64,000 nt of DNA, taken from the NCBI RefSeq assembly GCF_013408245.1, contig NZ_JACBYS010000002.1:62001-126000 (forward strand), written 5' to 3'. The stretch is from Duganella sp. 1224. Its GTDB lineage: Bacteria; Pseudomonadota; Gammaproteobacteria; Burkholderiales; Burkholderiaceae_D. Under the pieces are notes generated by a model. The model had not been told where the DNA came from and did no database searches. It worked only from the letters and a program-made list of their open reading frames with translations. Positions 53,472-62,921 of this stretch are shown piece by piece; position 1 is the stretch's first letter, and each line of letters begins with the position of its first letter. The translations under genes and the position numbers were made by a program.

Positions 53472-56400
53472 ATGGCCAAGTTCTTTATTGATCGCCCGGT
53501 GTTCGCCTGGGTGATCGCGCTGTTCATCCTGCTGGGCGGCGCGCTGGCGATCACCGTGCTGCCGGTGTCGCAATACCCGACCATCGCGCCACCGGCCATC
53601 GTCGTCACCGCCACCTACCCCGGCGCCACCGCGCAAGTGCTGGACGACGCCGTCACCAGCGTCATCGAGCAGGAAATGAACGGCGCCGACGGCCTGCAAT
53701 ACGTCGAATCGCAAAGCGAAGCCAGTGGCGCCGTCACCATCACCGTCACCTTCGTCCCCGGTACCAATCCCGACCTGGCCGCGGTGGACGTGCAGAACCG
53801 CATCAAGCGCGTGGAATCGCGCCTGCCCGCCGCCGTCACGCAGCAAGGCGTGCAAGTCAACAAGGCCCGCACCAACATCCTGATGTTCGTCGGCCTGACC
53901 TCCACCGACGGCCGCCTCGACCCCACCGGCCTGGGCGACTACATGGCGCGCAACGTCGTCAACGAAATCAAGCGCATCCCCGGCGTCGGCCAGGCGCAGT
54001 TGTTCGGCACCGAACGGGCCATGCGCATCTGGGTCGACCCGGTCAAGCTGATTGGCCTGAAGCTGAACATGGCCGACGTCACCGCCGCCATCCGCGCGCA
54101 AAATGCCCAGGTCACCTCCGGCACGCTGGGCGACCTGCCCAGCCCCGCCACGCAAACCTACTCCGCGCCGATTGTGGTCACCGGCCAGCTCTCGTCCACC
54201 ACGGAATTCAGCCAGATCGTCCTGCGCGCCAATCCCAACGGCTCGCTGGTGCGGCTGAAAGACGTGGCCCGCGTGGAAATGGGCGGCGCCAACTTCAACA
54301 CCAGCGCGCGGCTGAACGGCCAGCCCTTCGCCGCCATCGCCGTGCAACTGTCCCTGACCGGCAACGCGCTGCAAACCGCCACCGCCGTGCACCAGAAGAT
54401 GGACGAACTGGCCAGGTACTTCCCGCCCGGCGTCAAATACACCATCCCCTATGACACCTCGCTGTTCGTCAAGATCTCGATCGAAGAAGTGGTCAAGACG
54501 CTGCTGGAAGCGGTGGTGCTGGTGTTCCTGGTGATGTACCTGTTCCTGCAAAACATCCGCTACACGCTGATCCCCACCATCGTGGTGCCGGTGGCGCTGA
54601 TGGGCACCTTCGCCGCGATGCAGTTGTTCGGCTTCTCCATCAACGTGCTGACCATGTTCGGCATGGTGCTGGCCATCGGCATCCTGGTCGACGACGCCAT
54701 CGTGGTGGTGGAAAACGTTGAACGCATCATGAGTGAAGAAGGCCTGTCGCCGCGCGCCGCCACGCGCAAGGCCATGAGCCAGATCACCGGCGCCATCATC
54801 GGCATCACGCTGGTGCTGGTGGCCGTGTTCATCCCGATGGCCTTCTTCGGCGGCGCGGTCGGCGCCATCTACCGCCAGTTCTCGCTGGCGATGGTGTCGG
54901 CCATGCTGTTCTCCGCGCTGATGGCGCTGACGCTCACGCCGGCGCTGTGCGCCACCATGCTCAAGCCGGTGGAGGCGGGGCACCACCAGGAAAAGAAAGG
55001 CTTCTTCGGCTGGTTCAACCGCAAGTTCGCCGTCACCGCCAGCGGCTACCAGGGCGTGATCGCCCGCATCCTCAAGCGCACCGGCCGCTACCTGATCATC
55101 TTCGCGCTGCTGTGCGGCGTGGTGGGCTGGCTGTACGTGAAGCTGCCCTCGTCCTTCCTGCCCAACGAAGACCAGGGCTATTTGATCGCCAACGTCCAGC
55201 TGCCGCCCGGCGCCTCGACCTCGCGCACCCAGGCCGTGCTGGCGCAGGCCGACGCCTACTTCCGCAAGCAGCCCGCCGTGGCGCGCACCATCGCGGTGGC
55301 CGGCTTCTCGTTCTCCGGCAATGGCCAGAACGCCGGCCTGGTGTTCATTCCGCTCAAGGACTGGAAGGAGCGCGGGCCGGAAGACTCGGCGCAGGCGATC
55401 GCGCAGCGCGCGTTTGGCGCGCTGTCCAGCATCCCGGACGCCATCATCTTCCCGCTCAGTCCTCCGCCGATCCGCGAACTGGGCAACGCCACCGGCATCA
55501 CCGCGCGCCTGCAGGACCGCAGCGCGCAAGGCCACGACGCGCTGATCGCCGCGCGCAACCAGCTGCTGGGCCTTGCCGCCAAGAGCCCGATCCTGAAAGG
55601 CGTGCGGCCGGAAGGCCTGGAAGACGCGCCGCAGCTGCAGGTCGACATCGACCGCGAGAAGGCCAACGCGCTGGGCGTCACCTTCAGCGACATCAACGCC
55701 ATGATGTCGACCGCGCTGGGCTCCTCCTACGTCAACGACTTCGCCAGCAGTGGACGGCAGCAGCGCGTCATCGTGCAGGCCGACGCGCCGCGCCGCCTGC
55801 AACCGCAGGACATCATGCAGCTCAACGTGCGCAGCGCCAGCGGCACCATGGTGCCGTTCTCCTCGTTCGCCAACTCGCACTGGATACAAGGCCCGGTGCA
55901 GCTGGTGCGCTACAACGGCTACCCGGCCATCAAGCTGACCGGCGACGCCGCGCCGGGCCGCTCCACCGGCGAGGCCATGGCGGAACTGGAGAAATTGGCC
56001 CAGCAACTGCCGCCCGGTTTCGGCATCGAATGGACCGGCCAGTCGCTGGAGGAAAAAACCTCCGGCTCGCAGGCGCCGATGCTGTTCGCGCTGTCGCTGC
56101 TGGCCGCCTTCCTGGTGCTGGCCGCGCTGTACGAAAGCGAATCGATCCCGATCGCGGTGCTGCTGGTGGTGCCGCTGGGCGTGCTGGGTGCGCTGCTTGG
56201 CGCGCACCTGCGCGGGCTGCCGAACGACGTGTACTTCAAGGTCGGCCTGATTGCGATCATCGGCCTGTCGGCCAAGAACGCGATCCTGATCATCGAGTTC
56301 GCCAAGGACCTGCAGGCGCAGGGCAAGGGACTGATCGAGGCCACGCTGGAAGCGGTGCACCTGCGCTTCCGTCCCATCATCATGACCTCGCTGGCCTTCA

Positions 56401-56624
56401 TCCTCGGCGTGCTGCCGCTGGTGATCGCCAGCGGCGCCGGCTCGGCCAGCCAGCGCGCCATCGGCACCGGCGTGATGGGCGGCATGATCACCGCGACCGT
56501 GCTGGCGGTATTCCTGGTGCCGGTGTTCTTCGTCGTCGTCCGCAAGATCTTCAAGGGCAGCGAACGTCAGCGCAAGCTGGCCGCGCATGAAATGAACGAT
56601 AAAAACCATGAAACCTACGATTAA
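53472..56624 (+). CDS. HAE1-type RND multidrug efflux permease (AcrB/MexB)
   Basis: 1050 residues. N-terminus MAKFFIDRPVFAWVIAL and TM4 proton-relay GILVDDAIVVVENVERI with the Asp pair are diagnostic of AcrB-type drug pumps; a second domain repeat follows after ~540. It exports hydrophobic compounds using the proton gradient. GGAG precedes the ATG 12 nt after the adaptor stop, and its 3' end overlaps the outer membrane gene by 17 nt. Confidence 0.93.
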   Translation: MAKFFIDRPVFAWVIALFILLGGALAITVLPVSQYPTIAPPAIVVTATYPGATAQVLDDAVTSVIEQEMNGADGLQYVESQSEASGAVTITVTFVPGTNPDLAAVDVQNRIKRVESRLPAAVTQQGVQVNKARTNILMFVGLTSTDGRLDPTGLGDYMARNVVNEIKRIPGVGQAQLFGTERAMRIWVDPVKLIGLKLNMADVTAAIRAQNAQVTSGTLGDLPSPATQTYSAPIVVTGQLSSTTEFSQIVLRANPNGSLVRLKDVARVEMGGANFNTSARLNGQPFAAIAVQLSLTGNALQTATAVHQKMDELARYFPPGVKYTIPYDTSLFVKISIEEVVKTLLEAVVLVFLVMYLFLQNIRYTLIPTIVVPVALMGTFAAMQLFGFSINVLTMFGMVLAIGILVDDAIVVVENVERIMSEEGLSPRAATRKAMSQITGAIIGITLVLVAVFIPMAFFGGAVGAIYRQFSLAMVSAMLFSALMALTLTPALCATMLKPVEAGHHQEKKGFFGWFNRKFAVTASGYQGVIARILKRTGRYLIIFALLCGVVGWLYVKLPSSFLPNEDQGYLIANVQLPPGASTSRTQAVLAQADAYFRKQPAVARTIAVAGFSFSGNGQNAGLVFIPLKDWKERGPEDSAQAIAQRAFGALSSIPDAIIFPLSPPPIRELGNATGITARLQDRSAQGHDALIAARNQLLGLAAKSPILKGVRPEGLEDAPQLQVDIDREKANALGVTFSDINAMMSTALGSSYVNDFASSGRQQRVIVQADAPRRLQPQDIMQLNVRSASGTMVPFSSFANSHWIQGPVQLVRYNGYPAIKLTGDAAPGRSTGEAMAELEKLAQQLPPGFGIEWTGQSLEEKTSGSQAPMLFALSLLAAFLVLAALYESESIPIAVLLVVPLGVLGALLGAHLRGLPNDVYFKVGLIAIIGLSAKNAILIIEFAKDLQAQGKGLIEATLEAVHLRFRPIIMTSLAFILGVLPLVIASGAGSASQRAIGTGVMGGMITATVLAVFLVPVFFVVVRKIFKGSERQRKLAAHEMNDKNHETYD

Positions 56625-58053
56625 GTGCACCGCGCTGCTCGGCGCCTCCCTGCTCTCCGCCTGCTCGCTGGCGCCGACCTACGAGCGCCCCGTCGCGCCG
56701 GTGGCGCCGGTGTTCCCGACCGACAGCGCCGGCGCCGCGTCGCGCACCAGCGTGCCGCTGCCGGTGCCGGCCGGCGCCAGGGCCGCCGTCGATACCGGCT
56801 GGCGCGAATACTTTACCGATCCGCGCCTGCAACAGCTGATCGCCGCCTCACTGGACAACAACCGCGACCTGCGCACCGCCGCGCTGCGCATCGAAGAAGC
56901 GCGCGCGCAATACAACATCCAGTCCGCCGACCGCCTGCCGAATCTGAACGCCAGCGTGGCCGCCACGCGCGCCAAGACGCCGGCCTTCCTGTCGCCCAGC
57001 GGCGACACCACCATCGGCAAGCGCTACGACGTGGGCGTGTCGGTATCCGCGTTTGAGCTGGACTTCTTCGGCCGCGTGAAAAGCCTGAACGACGCCGCGC
57101 TGGCGAGCTATCTGGCCACCGACGAAGCGCGCCAGGCCGCGCAGATCGCGCTGGTGGCGCAAGTGGCGCAGGCCTACTACACCGAGCGCGCCTACGCCGA
57201 GCAATACGCGCTGGCGCAGCAAACCTACGAAGCGCGCGCCCGCACCTACAGCCTCACGCAGCAGCGCGCCGAAGTGGGCGCCTCGTCGCGCCTCGACCTG
57301 CGCTCCAACGAAACGCTGATGGAAACCGCGCGCGCCGCCGCGCTCACGCTGGCCCGCCAGCGCGCGCAGGCCGAAAACGCGCTGACGCTGCTGGTCGGCC
57401 AACCGGCCGGCGCCGCCGCTGCCGCCAGCGCGGGCGCCATGCCCAGCGACCAGCAAATCGACGCGCTGAGCGCCCTGCCCGCCGGCCTGCCGTCCGACCT
57501 GTTGATCCGCCGTCCCGACATCCGCGCCGCCGAGCAGCGCCTGAAAGCCGCCAACGCCAACATCGGCGCCGCGCGCGCCGCCTTCTTCCCGCGCATCAGC
57601 CTGACGGCGGCCATCGGCAGCAGCAGCCCCTCGCTGCACGGCCTGTTCGACAACGGCTCCGGCAGCTGGTCATTCGCGCCGCAACTGACGCTGCCGCTCT
57701 TCGACGCCGGCCGCAACCGCGCCAATTTGACGCTGACCGAAGTCCGCAAAAACCTGGCGGTGGCCGACTACGAAAAAACCATCCAGACCGCGTTCCGCGA
57801 AGTAGCCGACGCGCTGGCCGCGCGCGACTACCTGGGCGAACAAGTCAACGCCCAACGCGCCGTGCAGGACGCCCAGGCCGACCGCCTCAAGCTGCTGCAA
57901 CTCCGCTTCGACAACGGCGTGGCCAGCTCGCTGGACGTGCTGGACGCGCAACGGGAACTGTTCAGCGCCCAGCAATCGCTGGTGCAGGCCCGTCTGCTGC
58001 GCACCACCACCGCCATCGACCTGTACCGCGCCCTCGGCGGCGGCCTCCAATAA
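56608..58053 (+). CDS. NodT/OprM-family outer membrane efflux lipoprotein
   Basis: 481 residues. Lipoprotein signal LLGASLLSACSLAPTYERP with the lipidated Cys in the usual OprM position. Two OEP repeats; motifs TDPRLQQLIAASLDNNRDLR, FELDFFGRVKSLNDAAL and LIRRPDIRAAEQRLKAANANIGAARAAFFP are typical. It is the exit channel for the upstream AcrAB-type pump. Palindrome D begins 2 nt after its stop codon. Confidence 0.92.
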   Translation: MKPTIKCTALLGASLLSACSLAPTYERPVAPVAPVFPTDSAGAASRTSVPLPVPAGARAAVDTGWREYFTDPRLQQLIAASLDNNRDLRTAALRIEEARAQYNIQSADRLPNLNASVAATRAKTPAFLSPSGDTTIGKRYDVGVSVSAFELDFFGRVKSLNDAALASYLATDEARQAAQIALVAQVAQAYYTERAYAEQYALAQQTYEARARTYSLTQQRAEVGASSRLDLRSNETLMETARAAALTLARQRAQAENALTLLVGQPAGAAAAASAGAMPSDQQIDALSALPAGLPSDLLIRRPDIRAAEQRLKAANANIGAARAAFFPRISLTAAIGSSSPSLHGLFDNGSGSWSFAPQLTLPLFDAGRNRANLTLTEVRKNLAVADYEKTIQTAFREVADALAARDYLGEQVNAQRAVQDAQADRLKLLQLRFDNGVASSLDVLDAQRELFSAQQSLVQARLLRTTTAIDLYRALGGGLQ

Positions 58054-58055
58054 AC

Positions 58056-58133
58056 ACACCGGGGTCAGTGCCGACATTCGGACATTCGGTCGCGCGCGAC
58101 CGAATGTCCGAATGTCGGCACTGACCCCGGTGT
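58056..58133. repeat. perfect 78-bp palindrome D
   Basis: 39 nt (58056-58094) followed directly by the exact reverse complement (58095-58133), no spacer. Ends ACACCGGGGTCAG / CTGACCCCGGTGT, with a core containing a tandem direct repeat of ACATTCGG (GACATTCG-GACATTCGG). The outer GGGGTCAG is shared with palindrome A, but the core is unrelated. Confidence 0.92.
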
Positions 58134-58135
58134 AT

Positions 58136-58155
58136 GCTTGCGCGGGAATGACGGG
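58136..58155. repeat. half REP remnant
   Basis: GCTTGCGCGGGAATGACGG corresponds to one half of the 78-bp REPIN (compare CGCGGGAATGACGG at 41358). It directly abuts palindrome D, so the two kinds of repeat were placed side by side. Confidence 0.45.
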
Positions 58156-58172
58156 GTGTAGGAAAATTGGGG

Positions 58173-59246
58173 ATGACTTCTCCAATTACCATTCGCCTCG
58201 GCCAGCGGGCGCGCCAGCGTATCGCGGCGGAGGGCGTGCAAGCGGCGGATATCGCCATCGTGCCGGCGGCGGCCGGCGGGCCCAAAGGCTTGATCCTGCA
58301 CAGTCTCGATTGCTGGATGTTCGGCGAATTCCTGCGCCAGGCGCCGCGCCAGCGCAAGCTTGTTGGGGCGTCGATCGGCGCGTGGCGCATGGCCGCTTCG
58401 GCCTTTGACGATCCGGTCGCCGCGCACCAGCGGCTGGCCCGCCTGTACGCCGGCCAGCGCTATCCGGGCAAGGTGACGCCCGATTACGTCAGCCGCACCT
58501 GCCGCGCGCTGCTCGATGAGTTGCTCGATGGCCGCGCCGCCGAAGCGGTCCATCATCGGCACCACCACGTCTCCGTGCTCACCGTGCGCGGCATCGGCGC
58601 GCTGGGCAGCACCAACGGCGCGCGCTGGCGCGAGATGGCTGGCTTCCTGCTGGCCGCCGCCGGCAACGCGCTGTCGCGCAGGCGCCTGGCGGCGTCGATG
58701 GAGCGCGTGGTGTTCCACAACCGGCATGACGACGCGCGCTGGCTGCGCGAGGGCTTCGACGCGTTCAGCGGCCACTTCGTCAGCCTGTCGGAAGCCAACC
58801 TGCGCGACGCGCTGCTGGCTTCCGGCTCCATTCCGCTGGTGCTGGAGGCGGTCACCCACATCGCCGGCGCGCCCGATGGCGCCTATTGGGACGGCGGCTT
58901 GATCGACTATCACCTGCATCTGCCCTACCAGCGCGATCCCGGCCTGGTGCTGTATCCGCACTTCAGCGACTACATCGTGCCCGGCTGGCTGGACAAGTCC
59001 ATGCCCTGGCGCCGCGCGCGCGACCAGTCGCTCGACAATATGATCCTGGTGTCGCCGTCGCCGGATTTCGTGCGCGCGCTGCCCAACGCCAAACTCCCGG
59101 ACCGCAAGGACTTCACCGTCTACGGCCAGGACCACGACCGCCGCAACCGCGACTGGCTGCGCGCCATCGGCGAGAGCGAACGCATGGCCGACGCCTTCGC
59201 CCGCTGGTGCGAGAAACCGGACCTGAAACAGGCCGCCAGCTTCTGA
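58173..59246 (+). CDS. patatin-like phospholipase family protein
   Basis: 357 residues from the ATG at 58173. The Ser-Asp dyad of patatins is present: Ser in GASIGAWRMAA (GxSxG, ~72) and Asp in YWDGGLIDYHLH (DGG, ~238). The oxyanion glycines are in AAAGGPKGLILHS. No signal peptide. Probably a lipid acyl hydrolase in the cytoplasm; the substrate is unknown. Its start region is next to palindrome D and a repeat remnant, so the promoter may overlap these. Confidence 0.82.
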   Translation: MTSPITIRLGQRARQRIAAEGVQAADIAIVPAAAGGPKGLILHSLDCWMFGEFLRQAPRQRKLVGASIGAWRMAASAFDDPVAAHQRLARLYAGQRYPGKVTPDYVSRTCRALLDELLDGRAAEAVHHRHHHVSVLTVRGIGALGSTNGARWREMAGFLLAAAGNALSRRRLAASMERVVFHNRHDDARWLREGFDAFSGHFVSLSEANLRDALLASGSIPLVLEAVTHIAGAPDGAYWDGGLIDYHLHLPYQRDPGLVLYPHFSDYIVPGWLDKSMPWRRARDQSLDNMILVSPSPDFVRALPNAKLPDRKDFTVYGQDHDRRNRDWLRAIGESERMADAFARWCEKPDLKQAASF

Positions 59247-59344
59247 CGCTGTTCCGAAAACGCAACGCCCAGCCACACCGATAGCCACGCGCCGCCGCGA
59301 CAGGCGCATACTTTAATTCCGCTTTCTTGTTGGGAGTGAAGATC

Positions 59345-60988
59345 ATGAACGTCCTGTCGCAGATGCGCATCGGTACCCGTCTCGCCATCGGCTTCGCGGT
59401 GGTGCTGCTGCTGGCCATCCTGGCCACTTCGGTGGCGCTGGTCAACGCCCGCGCCAACGCCCAGGCCACGCGCGCCATGATGGAGCAGCCGCTGGCCAAG
59501 GAGCGCCTCGTCTCCGACTGGTATGTGCTGATCTACTCCGCCATCGCCCGCACCGCGCTGATCGCCCGCAGTTCCGACGACAAGCTGTCCGACACCTTCG
59601 CCGACGTCATCGCCGCCAGCACCAAGCGCGGCGGCGAACTGCTGGGCAAGATCAAGGAGCTGCTGACCTCTGATGAAGAACGCAAGATTTACGAAGAGAT
59701 CACGGAACTGCGCAACAAGTACCAGAAGGCCAAGACCGACGTGATGAACGCCCGCAAGGCCGGCGACGCCGTCCGCGCCGAGCAGTTGTTCAAGGACGCC
59801 TTCTCGCCGTCGGCGGAGGCCTACCAGGACCGCGTCAAGACCTTCCTCACCATGCAGCGCAAGGCCATCGACGATACCGCCCACGCCATCGACGCCGCCA
59901 ACGACCGCGCCAACGCCTTGCTGATGGTGCTGGCGGCGCTGATGGTCGCCATCGGCTCGGTGGCGGCGTGGTTCATTTCGCGCTCGATCACCGTGCCGCT
60001 GAAATCCGCCGTCGATATCGCCGCCACCGTCGCCAACGGCGACCTCACCACGCAGTTCTCGGCGCGCCAGGACAAGGACGAAATCGGCGACCTGATGACG
60101 GCCCTGCGCGGCATGAACGACGCGCTGCGCACGGTGGTCAGCGAAGTGCAGATCGGCACCAGCACCATCGCCACCGCGTCCAATCAAATCGCCAGCGGCA
60201 ATCTGGACCTGTCGCAGCGCACCGAGGAGCAAGCCAGCTCGCTGGAGGAAACCGCGTCGTCGATGGAGCAGCTGACGTCCACCGTGCGCCAGAACGCGGA
60301 AAACGCCCGGCAGGCCAACCAGCTGGCGCAGGCCGCGTCCGAGGTGGCGGAACAGGGCGGCGCCATCGTCGGCCAGGTGGTCGACACCATGGGCTCCATC
60401 AATGACGCCTCGCGCAAGATCTTTGACATCATCGGCGTGATCGATGGCATCGCCTTCCAGACCAACATCCTGGCGCTGAACGCCGCCGTGGAGGCGGCGC
60501 GCGCCGGCGAGCAGGGACGCGGTTTCGCCGTGGTGGCGTCCGAGGTGCGCAACCTGGCGCAGCGCTCGGCCGCCGCCGCCAGGGAGATCAAGGAATTGAT
60601 CGGCAATTCAGTCGAGCAGGTGGACATCGGCTCCAGGCTGGTGCAGCAGGCCGGCAGCACCATGGACAACGTGGTGACCAGCGTGCGCCGCGTCACCGAC
60701 ATCATGGGCGAGATCACCTCCGCCAGCAGCGAGCAAAGCATCGGCATCGACCAGGTCAACACCGCCATCGGCCAGATGGACAGCGTGACGCAGCAAAACG
60801 CCGCGCTGGTCGAGCAGGCCGCGGCGGCGGCGGCCAGCATGCAGGAACAGGCGGCGCGGCTGGCCGAGGTGGCGGCGTCGTTCAAGCTGGGACACGACGG
60901 CCTGGCCGGCGCGCTGCCGCCACCGGCCAGGCGCGCCGCGCCACGCTTGGGCGCTAGCCTTTCAAGAACATCTCTTGCAGGTCATTGA
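59345..60988 (+). CDS. methyl-accepting chemotaxis protein (Tar/Tsr architecture)
   Basis: 547 residues. TM1 at ~10-32 (IGTRLAIGFAVVLLLAILATSVAL), a periplasmic four-helix sensor (~33-190), TM2 at ~195-215 (LLMVLAALMVAIGSVAAWFI), HAMP to ~270, then the signalling domain with tip motif [21 protein letters not shown] and methylation helices. The tail PPPARRAAPRLG is proline-rich, without an NWETF pentapeptide. Its 3' end overlaps the convergent hemW by 35 nt. Ligand unknown. Confidence 0.9.
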   Translation: MNVLSQMRIGTRLAIGFAVVLLLAILATSVALVNARANAQATRAMMEQPLAKERLVSDWYVLIYSAIARTALIARSSDDKLSDTFADVIAASTKRGGELLGKIKELLTSDEERKIYEEITELRNKYQKAKTDVMNARKAGDAVRAEQLFKDAFSPSAEAYQDRVKTFLTMQRKAIDDTAHAIDAANDRANALLMVLAALMVAIGSVAAWFISRSITVPLKSAVDIAATVANGDLTTQFSARQDKDEIGDLMTALRGMNDALRTVVSEVQIGTSTIATASNQIASGNLDLSQRTEEQASSLEETASSMEQLTSTVRQNAENARQANQLAQAASEVAEQGGAIVGQVVDTMGSINDASRKIFDIIGVIDGIAFQTNILALNAAVEAARAGEQGRGFAVVASEVRNLAQRSAAAAREIKELIGNSVEQVDIGSRLVQQAGSTMDNVVTSVRRVTDIMGEITSASSEQSIGIDQVNTAIGQMDSVTQQNAALVEQAAAAAASMQEQAARLAEVAASFKLGHDGLAGALPPPARRAAPRLGASLSRTSLAGH

Positions 60989-62213
60989 GGAAGCGCTGGC
61001 CCAATGCCGTTGGCTTGATGATCTTGTAATCGCGGTACAGCAGCCCCTTGGCCTCGGCCGCGTTGAGCTGCTTGTCGATGGCGTTGATGCTCATGCCGGT
61101 GCGCTCGCTGAACAGGTTGGGATCGAAGCCGCCGTGCAGGCGCAGCGTGTTGAGCATGAACTCGAAGCCCATGTCTTCGCGCTGGATCTCGTACTCTTCC
61201 TGCACCGGCGCGCCCAGCTTCACCTGCTCCATGTAGGCCTTGGGCTGCTTGTAGCGCGCCTGGCGCAGGATGCGGTGCGGGAACGACAGCTTGGAGTGCG
61301 CGCCGGCGCCTATGCCGAGATAGTCGCCGAACTCCCAGTAATTCAGGTTGTGGCGCGCGCGCTTGCCCTGCTTGGCATAGGCGGAAATCTCGTACTGCTG
61401 GTAGCCGTTGGCGGCGGTCAGCTCGGCGATCATGTCCTGCATGTCGGCGCTGGTGTCGTCGTCCGGCAGCGCGGGCGGATACTTGGCGAACAGCGTGTTC
61501 GGCTCCATCGTCAGATGGTAGAGCGACAGGTGCGGTGGCTGGAACGCCATCGCCGTTTCCACGTCGGCGCGCGCCTCGTCCAGCGTTTGCGACGGCAGCG
61601 CGTACATCAGGTCGAGGTTGAAGTTGTCGAAGTTGGCCAGCGCGATTTCCACCGCGCGTTTGGCCTCGTTGTCGTCGTGGATGCGGCCCAGCGCCTTCAG
61701 GTGACGCTCGTTGAAACTCTGGATGCCGATCGACAGGCGATTGACGCCACTGGCGCGGTAGGACTTGAACTTCTCCGCCTCGAAGGTGCCGGGATTGGCC
61801 TCCATCGTGATCTCGCAGTCGCTGTCCAGCGGCAGCAAGGTGCGGACGTCGGACAGCAGCCGATCCAGGCCGGCGGCCGACATCAGGCTGGGCGTGCCGC
61901 CGCCGATGAAGATCGTGTAGATCTTGCGGCCCCAGATCAGCGGCAAGGCCTGTTCCAGGTCGGCGCGCACCGCGTCCAGGTAGGCCTGCTCGGGGAAGGC
62001 GCCGCCGTCCTTGGCCTCGTGCGAATTGAAATCGCAGTACGGGCATTTGCGCACGCACCACGGGAAGTGGATGTACAGCGACAGCGGCGGCAGCGCGGTC
62101 AGGTTCAGCGCCCCGCCTTGCAGGTACTTGGCGGCGACGCCGGCGGCCTCGCTGATGTCGGCCGCTGGCTTGGTGCCGCCTGTGCCGGCGCCGACGATTT
62201 TAATCGGGATCAT
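60954..62213 (-). CDS. hemW: radical SAM haem chaperone HemW
   Basis: 419 residues from the ATG at 62213. Iron-sulfur motif of radical SAM enzymes CVRKCPYCDF (CxxxCxxC), IFIGGGTPSLM and EANPGT. HemW (formerly annotated as an oxygen-independent coproporphyrinogen oxidase) inserts haem into respiratory enzymes; the HemW-type CxxxCxxC without the extra Cys of HemN supports this name. The start overlaps the rdgB stop (ATGA). Confidence 0.92.
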   Translation of the reverse strand: MIPIKIVGAGTGGTKPAADISEAAGVAAKYLQGGALNLTALPPLSLYIHFPWCVRKCPYCDFNSHEAKDGGAFPEQAYLDAVRADLEQALPLIWGRKIYTIFIGGGTPSLMSAAGLDRLLSDVRTLLPLDSDCEITMEANPGTFEAEKFKSYRASGVNRLSIGIQSFNERHLKALGRIHDDNEAKRAVEIALANFDNFNLDLMYALPSQTLDEARADVETAMAFQPPHLSLYHLTMEPNTLFAKYPPALPDDDTSADMQDMIAELTAANGYQQYEISAYAKQGKRARHNLNYWEFGDYLGIGAGAHSKLSFPHRILRQARYKQPKAYMEQVKLGAPVQEEYEIQREDMGFEFMLNTLRLHGGFDPNLFSERTGMSINAIDKQLNAAEAKGLLYRDYKIIKPTALGQRFLNDLQEMFLKG

Positions 62214-62794
62214 TTCAGTTTCTCTACCAGGGCGCGCAAGGCCTGGCCGCGGTGCGACAAGGCGTTTTTCTGTTCCGGCGCCAGTTCGGCGACGCATTTG
62301 CCGAGCGATGGAATGAAGAAGTAGGGATCGTAGCCGAAGCCGCCATCGCCGCGCGGCGTGTCGACCATGACGCCGTTCCAGCGGCCATCGGCGATGATGG
62401 GCTGCGGATCGTCGGCGTGGCGCACGAACACCAGCACGCAGTAGTAGTAGGCGGACTTGTCGTCGTGTTGCGCCAGTTCGGCGATCATCTTTTCGTTGTT
62501 GCGGGCGTCCGATTTCGGTTCGCCGGCGAAGCGCGCCGAGTAGACGCCAGGGGCGCCGCCCAGCGCGTTGACGCAGACGCCGGAATCGTCGGCCAGCGCC
62601 GGCAGGCCGGTGATGCGCGCGGCGTGGCGGGCCTTCTGCAATGCATTTTCCACAAAGGTGTGAAAAGGCTCATCCGCTTCGGGGACGTTGTAGTCGCCCT
62701 GGGCGTGGACATCGAAGCCGACGGTGGACAGGAGCTCGTTGAACTCCTTCAGTTTGCCCTTGTTGTTGGAGGCGAGGATCAGGCGTTGGGTCAT
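62210..62794 (-). CDS. rdgB: non-canonical purine NTP pyrophosphatase (RdgB/HAM1)
   Basis: 194 residues, standard length. Motifs LILASNNKGKLKEF at the N-terminus, FVENALQKARHAA, ADDSGVCVNALGGAPGVYSARFAGE and FGYDPYFFIPS are all present. Removes dITP, ITP and XTP from the nucleotide pool. In a minus-strand run rph-rdgB-hemW, with palindromes between rph and rdgB. Confidence 0.95.
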   Translation of the reverse strand: MTQRLILASNNKGKLKEFNELLSTVGFDVHAQGDYNVPEADEPFHTFVENALQKARHAARITGLPALADDSGVCVNALGGAPGVYSARFAGEPKSDARNNEKMIAELAQHDDKSAYYYCVLVFVRHADDPQPIIADGRWNGVMVDTPRGDGGFGYDPYFFIPSLGKCVAELAPEQKNALSHRGQALRALVEKLK

Positions 62795-62844
62795 GGGTGT
62801 GCGGGTTCAAAAAGTGGACAGCGGGCGTCATTTTAAACCGTTTA

Positions 62845-62897
62845 CCCCGACCGGTCGGGGTCTGACCCCGTACGGGGTCAGACCCCACGTCGTGGGG
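62845..62897. repeat. chain of three overlapping palindromes (C), containing the same 30-mer as B
   Basis: CCCCGACCGGTCGGGG (62845-62860), then the 30-bp palindrome at 62857-62886, identical to 31001-31030, then CCCCACG-T-CGTGGGG (62883-62897). Each neighbour shares four G's or C's with the next. It lies between rph and rdgB and is likely to form alternative hairpins in the mRNA. Confidence 0.85.
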
Positions 62898-62921
62898 GGG
62901 TGCGGGGTGGAACTGTGCCGC

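Noticed and set aside
52284..56630. 1448-codon open frame on the minus strand opposite the AcrAB-type genes
   Set aside because: Same artefact: it mirrors well-defined pump genes on the plus strand and has shadow-type composition.
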